NCBI GenBank assembly: GCA_023393155.1
Contig: JAEWML010000118.1
Span: 1-11,616 of the forward strand
Direction of reading: 5' to 3'
Length of the DNA: 11,616 bases
From: Bacillota bacterium
GTDB taxonomy: Bacteria; Bacillota; Clostridia; Oscillospirales; Oscillospiraceae
The translations under genes and the position numbers were made by a program. The number at the start of each line of letters is the position of its first letter. Position 1 is the stretch's first letter. Below the pieces are notes generated by a model. The model searched no databases. It was given only the letters and a program-made list of their open reading frames with translations, and was not told where the DNA came from. Below are positions 7,418-11,616 of the stretch, in pieces.

Positions 7418-7453
7418 AAAGCGGTCTGGCCTTTTAAGGCCGGACCGCTTTTT
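7418..7453 (+). terminator. Intrinsic terminator after the permease gene
   Basis: An 11-bp stem (GCGGTCTGGCC at 7421-7431 with GGCCGGACCGC, one T-G wobble) has a loop of about six bases (TTTTAA) and runs straight into TTTTT at 7449-7453. The AAA before the stem can pair with the T-run and lengthen it. Confidence 0.85.
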
Positions 7454-7481
7454 GCTGTCTTGGAGCGGCTTGGGAGAGACG

Positions 7482-7512
7482 AAAAGAAAGCCGGACTGCC
7501 AGTCCGGCTTTC
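7482..7512 (-). terminator. Intrinsic terminator after the chemotaxis receptor gene
   Basis: A perfect 12-bp inverted repeat (7486-7497 with 7501-7512, 3-base loop) lies 31 bases after the receptor stop. On the minus strand it is followed by CTTTCTTTTC. The plus-strand side also has TTTCCTTTT, so it may work both ways between these convergent genes. Confidence 0.75.
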
Positions 7513-7543
7513 CTTTTAATAATGCAGTACAGTCGTCGCGCAA

Positions 7544-9481
7544 TCAGACGGTTTTAAATTCCGACACCATGTCATCCAGCATCTGCATCTGCCCCAACAG
7601 CTCTTCGCTGGTGGAGGCGCTTTGCTCCGCCGTTGCGGAGTTGGCCTGTGTCGCATTTGAAATCAGCCGAACTCCCTCGCTCAGCTCGGACACGCTTTGG
7701 GACTGACTGCCCAGAGACTTGGTGACTTCATCCACCAGCGCGCCGACGCTGCTGGTCTGCTCCACAATTCTCTGGAACGCCAGCGCCGCGCCCTCGGCGG
7801 TCTGCTTGCCGGTTTCCACGGAAGCAAGCGTGCTGTCAATCAACTCGGCTGAGTTTTTCGCGGCTTCCGCACTCTTGGACGCCAACTGACGCACCTCGTC
7901 CGCAACCACGGAAAAGCCCTTTCCGGACTTGCCCGCGCGGGCGGCCTCCACGGCGGCGTTCAGCGCCAGAATATTTGTCTGGGCGGCAATGTCGTCAATG
8001 TAATGAATGATGGATTGTATCTTCATGGTGAAATCGTCGATGCTCTGCATGTCGTCCAGCATCTTTTGCATCTTTTCGCGGCCTGTCTGGGTTTCCTGCA
8101 AGGCGGTCTGGGTCATACTCTGCATGGATTCGGAATGGTGGGCCGTCTCCTGAATTCGTTTGGACACAAACTCCAGCGAATTTTCAACCCGCTCCGCCGC
8201 CGATGCCTGCTCGGAGGAATTTTCCGCAACATTTTGCCCGCCCAGGGCCACCTGCTCCGCGCCGGAGCGAACCTGCGCCGTGGATTGGGAAATCTGCTCC
8301 AAGGTGGCGTTTAAAGACTGTACGATTTTCTCAAGCGCGGTTTGAATGGATACAAAGTCTCCGGAATACTCCACGCTGCTGGTCACCGTCAGGTCCTTTG
8401 CCGCAACGCTGTGGAGAATGCTGGAAATATCTCCAATGTATGTCTGAAGGCCGTAAATGGTATTTTGTATGGCAGCCATCAGGCGGGCGCCCTCGTCCTT
8501 GCCCTTTACCGATTCCACCTCGGTTTGAAGATCGCCCTGCTCCAGCAGCTCCAGCCGCCGGGTGGCAAGAACAATGGGGCGGGTAATCATTCGCGAGAAA
8601 ATGCCGGTAAAGACGATGGAGATGAGAAGCAGCAGGAGGCCCGTTCCCACACAAAAGGCCAAGGTGATTTTCGCGTTTTGCTCCACCTGCGTTAAGGGCC
8701 TTGTCACGGCAATGGACCAGCCCTCCGGCCCGTCAAGAGGGGTGAAGCCAACCATGCGGCGCACGCCGTTGTAATAGCTGTATCCGATGCCCGTCTCGCC
8801 GGAAATCATACGCTTAAACATGGCGGCGGTGGGCGCGTAGCTGGGGTCCTTCTCCGCCAGTTCAAAATAGTTCACCGGATTTGCAATGCTGTTCGCGTCG
8901 GGATGCAGCACGGTGTAGCCGTCGGCATTGCTGCCAAACGCATATCCGTTTTCACCAATTTTGATCTGGTTCAGCACGTCGCTGAAAGCCGTATAGGAAA
9001 ATTCCCCGTACAAAAGCTCGTTGCTGCCGGGAATGGCTGCCGCTACATAAAGCACCAGCTCCTGCGCGTCGTTGAGAGCGGGGCTGGAAATATAGGCCTG
9101 ACCGGATTTTGCCTGCTGAAAAAATGCCTGCTCCGCCAAGGCGACCCCGTGGGTGTTGCTTTCCTGCGCGTCGGCGATAGCCAGATAATTAAACCCGTTC
9201 TGCTTGGCCTCCTGCGTCAGGTATTACTGAAGCGCCTGCGCTGAAACCTCGGGGTCTGTCAGTTCGCCGCGCGCGGCCACCGCCTGAATGGCATTGCGGT
9301 AGGATTCCATCACAATATTAAAGCTCTGACTATATGCGGATACCAGCGCGGAAGAGGTGCCCTCCTCCTGCGCCATAGAGCTTTTGTAGTAAAGGATGGA
9401 AGAAATTGTGGTCAGAGAGAGTATGGTGAAAGCCAACAGCAAAGAGATGTAAAGTAACAGCTTGGTTTTCAGATATTTCAT
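7544..9481 (-). pseudogene. Methyl-accepting chemotaxis protein interrupted by one in-frame stop codon
   Basis: Read through, the frame encodes about 645 residues, normal for a Cache-type chemoreceptor. The ATG at 9481 has AAAGGAA seven bases upstream. Codon 86 is TAA (9224-9226); codons on both sides continue the same frame and the same receptor. In restored numbering: TM1 at about 6-33, an extracellular dCache-like sensor at about 36-268, TM2 at about 272-294, HAMP at about 295-349, and a cytoplasmic signalling domain at about 384-645. The signalling hairpin tip is intact ([18 protein letters not shown], then [18 protein letters not shown] near 495-530). The receptor would sense a small ligand outside the cell and control CheA. 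As written, the stop leaves an 85-residue TM1 fragment; the downstream frame has only a TTG at 9139 without RBS. A single C-to-T change (CAA to TAA) would explain it. The clean downstream frame points to a recent mutation, a sequencing error or a polymorphism. Confidence 0.85.
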
Positions 9482-9631
9482 ATGGCAATTCCTTTCAGGC
9501 TTGATGATAGGGGGTTGGTGCATGCGCGTCTTGCTTGCGCTCCTGTTACAAATAAAATGGAATCATAGTAATTTGCTGGGAAAAACAGGGATGACAAATT
9601 AAAGCAAAAAGAATACCAATATCTATCAATT

Positions 9632-10093
9632 AACGACGTGGACCCGGATTACGTCGTGGTGGGGGAACCGGCGGGATATGGCCTTGCCATGATTACAAAA
9701 GCCGTCCGGCTGGTGAACGCAGGCGCAAAGCTGATCGCCACCAATTACAACCTGACCGGCCCCACGGAGTCCGGGATTGCCCCGGCCTGCCGGGCGCTGC
9801 TGGCTCCCATCGAGCTGGCCACGGGAAAGCAGGCGTACTATGTGGGCAAGCCCAACCCGCTGATGATGCGCACTGGGCTGAAGCTTCTGGGAGTGCACTC
9901 CGAAGACGCCGTCATGATCGGGGACCGGATGGACACCGACATTGTGGCGGGCATCGAATCGGGACTTGACACCGTGCTGGTTCTCTCTGGCGTCACCACC
10001 CGGGAGGAGTGCCTGAACTTCCCCTACCGGCCCCGGCTGATTCTGGACGGCGTGGGCGATATTCCCGCCGCGGCGCAGACCCTCGCCCTTTGA
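9632..10093 (+). pseudogene. C-terminal fragment of a NagD-type HAD-IIA phosphatase
   Basis: About 153 residues match the second half of NagD/p-nitrophenyl phosphatase-like HAD proteins, which are normally about 260 residues. Counting from the GTG at 9638, the fragment has the end of the cap domain ([37 protein letters not shown]), motif III Lys71 in VGKPNPLMM, and the motif IV acidic loop [12 protein letters not shown] at 94-105. The N-terminal half with the nucleophile DxDG motif I and motif II is absent. The frame stays open upstream into AT-rich DNA with no homology, and no RBS precedes the GTG. Homology starts abruptly near 9632, 150 bp from the receptor start codon, suggesting deletion or replacement of the 5' half. 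The fragment cannot be catalytic alone. Its coding frame has no later damage, so the loss may be recent. Confidence 0.8.
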
Positions 10094-10189
10094 GCGTGCG
10101 CGTTTGCGGGAGTTGAACGCGCCGCGCGTCAAAACTTCATCTAAATCTTACACAAATGAGGTGACACGCTTTTTAAAACGGAGTTAAAC

Positions 10190-10198
10190 TGGTATTAT
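10190..10198 (+). promoter_or_regulatory. Extended -10 promoter of the leader-peptide unit
   Basis: TGG-TATTAT (TGN extended -10 with a five-of-six hexamer at 10193-10198) precedes the leader. The -35 position at 17 bp spacing (TTTTTA, 10170-10175) is weak, as is usual for extended -10 promoters. Transcription would begin near 10204, just before the leader SD. Confidence 0.45.
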
Positions 10199-10202
10199 CC
10201 GT

Positions 10203-10270
10203 GGGAAAGGAGCCTGCCGTAATGTCGTATACCTTGATTTTCCGGGCGGGCGCGTCCCCGCTTTTTTCCC
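10203..10270 (+). other. Helix that can sequester the leader-peptide SD
   Basis: GGGAAAGGAGC (10203-10213) can pair with GCTTTTTTCCC (10260-10270) over 11 bp, including two G-U pairs, hiding the AAAGGAG SD of the leader peptide. CTGCC next to it can pair with the GGCGGG region at 10245-10250. The 3' arm ends two bases before the terminator hairpin, so the two helices could stack. With the terminator this would make a compact RNA of about 120 nt, alternatively readable as a small RNA. Confidence 0.4.
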
Positions 10271-10278
10271 GTGCCTGA
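10222..10278 (+). CDS. Putative 18-aa leader peptide
   Basis: An ORF too short for standard calling: MSYTLIFRAGASPLFSRA. It has an AAAGGAG SD nine bases upstream, and its TGA at 10276-10278 lies inside the 5' arm of the following terminator hairpin. A translated short ORF overlapping an intrinsic terminator is the classic arrangement of translation-coupled attenuation. There is no run of one amino acid, so charged-tRNA sensing is not indicated; ribosome stalling by a drug or the nascent peptide is an alternative. Inferred from architecture only. Confidence 0.5.
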   Translation: MSYTLIFRAGASPLFSRA

Positions 10279-10324
10279 ATGGACTGCCGCGCAATTTGCG
10301 GACAGGCCCGTTCAGGCATTTTTT
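10272..10324 (+). terminator. Attenuator-like intrinsic terminator
   Basis: TGCCTGAA (10272-10279) pairs with TTCAGGCA (10311-10318). Inner helices TGG/CCG-type, CTG/CAG and CCGC/GCGG enclose the loop GCAATTT, about 18 bp in all with small bulges. TTTTTT follows at 10319-10324. It lies 32 bases before the start codon of the small Cys-rich gene, so it can attenuate that gene or end a small RNA. Confidence 0.75.
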
Positions 10325-10355
10325 CATTATCAATCAAGAATAGGAGCGATGAAAA

Positions 10356-10550
10356 ATGCTGCCATGTCAAACCGGATGTCGCGAGTATCAGGAGGGCTGC
10401 CACAAGGGCTGTGCCCGCTGGCGCAGCTTTCAGGAGCGGCAAAGCGCCCAGCGCCAGGCGAAAAAGCAATATCTGCGGCTCCACGACCCGCGGCGTACCC
10501 AGACGATTCACCAATACGTGTCCATGATGGCAAGAGCACCCATGCGGTGA
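10356..10550 (+). CDS. Small Cys-rich basic protein (64 aa), unknown function
   Basis: A 64-residue protein with an N-terminal cysteine cluster C4-x3-C8-x6-C15-H-x2-C19 followed by a tryptophan (W22), then a charged, Gln/Arg/Lys-rich and probably helical region. The AGGAG at 10342-10346 is nine bases from this ATG; an out-of-frame ATG at 10349 is too close to it. The pattern of a short Cys/His knuckle followed by a long basic helix resembles small proteins I recall from Clostridia genomes, often near accessory genes, but I cannot name a characterised family. Zinc binding is inferred from the cysteine spacing. It follows the leader/terminator unit directly, so its expression may depend on read-through of that terminator. 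A convergent GGDEF gene ends 86 bp downstream, with no clear terminator between them. Confidence 0.55.
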   Translation: MLPCQTGCREYQEGCHKGCARWRSFQERQSAQRQAKKQYLRLHDPRRTQTIHQYVSMMARAPMR

Positions 10551-10636
10551 GCCGCAGGGGGCCGGCCGCACAAAAATCCTCAAAAAGTTGGGCGAGGGCT
10601 TCACGCCGCGCCTTTTGCGCGCGGGCCGCGGGTTCC

Positions 10637-11616
10637 TTACAGGATTTCAATGTAATTTCCCGGCTGTTTTTTGCACTTCTTTTTTAGCTGGGCGATGTCC
10701 TGTGAAAAATCCCCGATATTTTCATATTTTCTGACCCGGTTTGAAATCCCCGCGACGGAAAGCCCGGCAATGGGGAAGCTTTCCGTCACGCCGTTTCTGT
10801 TCTTGGATATGATGTAGCCGTTTCTGATATCCTGCTCGCGGTACAGCGATTTCACCTCCCGGGAGAAGCGTTCCACCACCGCCCCGCAATACCGCTCGCC
10901 CTCGTGGTAATCGCAGACGACGATGAAATCGTCGCTCCCGATGTGTCCGATAAATTCCTTCCGCACGGCGCAGGTTTTCAGAATTTCCGCCAGAAGCGTG
11001 AGCATCTTATCCCCGTTTTCAAAGCCGTAGGCGTCGTTGTATGCCTTGAAATTGTCAATATCGTAGTAAGTAACACAGTAGGGTGCGTCCGTAAAAATGC
11101 GGCTCAGAATTTCCTTTTCAATGGCCAGATTACCCGGCAGGCCCGTCAGGGGATTGGAATGCCGGGCAATGTCCACCTCCACCTTGGTGCAGGCATCCAG
11201 CAGGTTTTTAATGGTCACAATCCCCAGATACTTCCCGTCCTTTTCCACCACAATGGGATTGTACAACTGCTCCAACGGCCTTTGCATGGCGAGACGCGAA
11301 ACCGCGTCGACCGTCATTGCGTAGTTTACTCTGGAAAAATCCGGCTTCATCGCCTGCTGAACCGTCTTTTTGGAGTGGAGGCCGTAGCCGTATCTGCCGC
11401 CAAGCAGCTCGTTCAAGTCCGTGCGCGTCATAAACCCCATGGTAAGATCATCCTGTACCACTGAAAACTCTGTGACGGAGAGATTCTGCTTCAGCGTCTC
11501 ATAGATGCTTCCCAGCTTTTCGTCGGGGGAGACGATATAGCCGGGCTTTGCCAGATGCCCCACGATGGGATAGACCGAGTTTGTGAAATTTTCGTTGTAC
11601 TGCTTTGCGTGGCATC
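10637..11616 (-). CDS. CBS-GGDEF signalling protein (N-terminus outside the window)
   Basis: The frame is open to the right edge; the GTG at 11563 lies inside continuous coding sequence and is not taken as the start. About 326 residues are visible. Counting from the first full codon, two CBS motifs span about residues 25-140 (ligand-sensing, usually adenine nucleotides). A GGDEF domain follows at about 150-325, with NPLTGLPGN at 154-162, the metal-binding YYDIDNFKAYNDAYG near 183-197 and ENGD soon after. The active-site signature is GSDDF (226-230) instead of GGDEF, and no RxxD inhibitory site precedes it. The domain order fits the C-terminal two thirds of EAL-CBS-GGDEF proteins known in Firmicutes, so an EAL phosphodiesterase domain just beyond the edge is likely but unseen. 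Cyclase activity is uncertain; the GGDEF domain may instead bind GTP and regulate its partner domain. No clear terminator was found after its stop. Confidence 0.85.
   Translation of the reverse strand, partial: CHAKQYNENFTNSVYPIVGHLAKPGYIVSPDEKLGSIYETLKQNLSVTEFSVVQDDLTMGFMTRTDLNELLGGRYGYGLHSKKTVQQAMKPDFSRVNYAMTVDAVSRLAMQRPLEQLYNPIVVEKDGKYLGIVTIKNLLDACTKVEVDIARHSNPLTGLPGNLAIEKEILSRIFTDAPYCVTYYDIDNFKAYNDAYGFENGDKMLTLLAEILKTCAVRKEFIGHIGSDDFIVVCDYHEGERYCGAVVERFSREVKSLYREQDIRNGYIISKNRNGVTESFPIAGLSVAGISNRVRKYENIGDFSQDIAQLKKKCKKQPGNYIEIL

Noticed and set aside
9572..9577. TATGAT on the minus strand as a -10 box for the chemoreceptor
   Set aside because: No acceptable -35 at 16-18 bp spacing, and no sigma-28-type chemotaxis promoter was seen, so no promoter is claimed.
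10098..10122. GCGCGTT/AACGCGC inverted repeat after the HAD fragment
   Set aside because: 11-base loop and no T-run, so not called a terminator.
10606..10624. CCGCGC/GCGCGG hairpin between the small Cys-rich gene and the GGDEF gene
   Set aside because: 6-bp stem with no T-run on either strand; expected by chance in GC-rich DNA.
10330..10650. Minus-strand ORF (106 aa) over the small Cys-rich gene
   Set aside because: Partly protein-like, but it has no RBS, overlaps the end of the GGDEF gene, and lies antisense to an ORF with a good SD and patterned cysteines.

Overview
The window looks like chromosomal DNA of a GC-rich anaerobic Firmicute, most likely a Clostridia member of the Oscillospiraceae type (Oscillibacter/Flavonifractor-like). 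This is an inference from strong AGGAG-type ribosome binding sites, Firmicutes-style intrinsic terminators and promoters, and recognisable families: an HD-GYP protein, a YkvI-like permease, a CBS-GGDEF protein and a small Cys-rich protein. There is no rRNA, tRNA, CRISPR array, insertion sequence or phage module.

Left part (1-3290, + strand): a gene open at the left edge encodes a membrane protein with the layout of a P1B-type ATPase but without its catalytic motifs. It is followed by a tandem HD / HD-GYP phosphohydrolase (probable c-di-GMP phosphodiesterase) and a strong terminator.

Middle (3393-7453): a two-gene minus-strand operon encodes a class III (GabT-like) aminotransferase and a HisC-like class I/II aminotransferase. 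Across a 381-bp AT-rich control region it is divergent from a plus-strand YkvI-like LeuT-fold permease. Both directions have near-consensus promoters, and palindromes lie between them. The aminotransferase leader can form two hairpins or one long-range helix that excludes both. The three genes plausibly form an amino-acid or amine uptake and transamination unit.

Right part (7486-11616) contains broken and edge genes. A methyl-accepting chemotaxis protein gene (- strand) is interrupted by one in-frame TAA at codon 86. Next to its 5' side lies the C-terminal half of a NagD-type HAD phosphatase gene that has lost its N-terminal half. Then comes a compact regulatory unit: an extended -10 promoter, an 18-codon leader peptide with a good SD, a helix that would hide that SD, and a terminator hairpin that overlaps the leader stop codon. 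It stands before a 64-aa Cys-rich small protein. The window ends inside a minus-strand CBS-GGDEF protein with a GSDDF active-site variant; its N-terminus, perhaps an EAL domain, is beyond the edge.

Most unusual items: the leader-peptide/attenuator unit at 10190-10324, the degenerate P-type ATPase-like protein, and the switch-like leader at 5907-5975.
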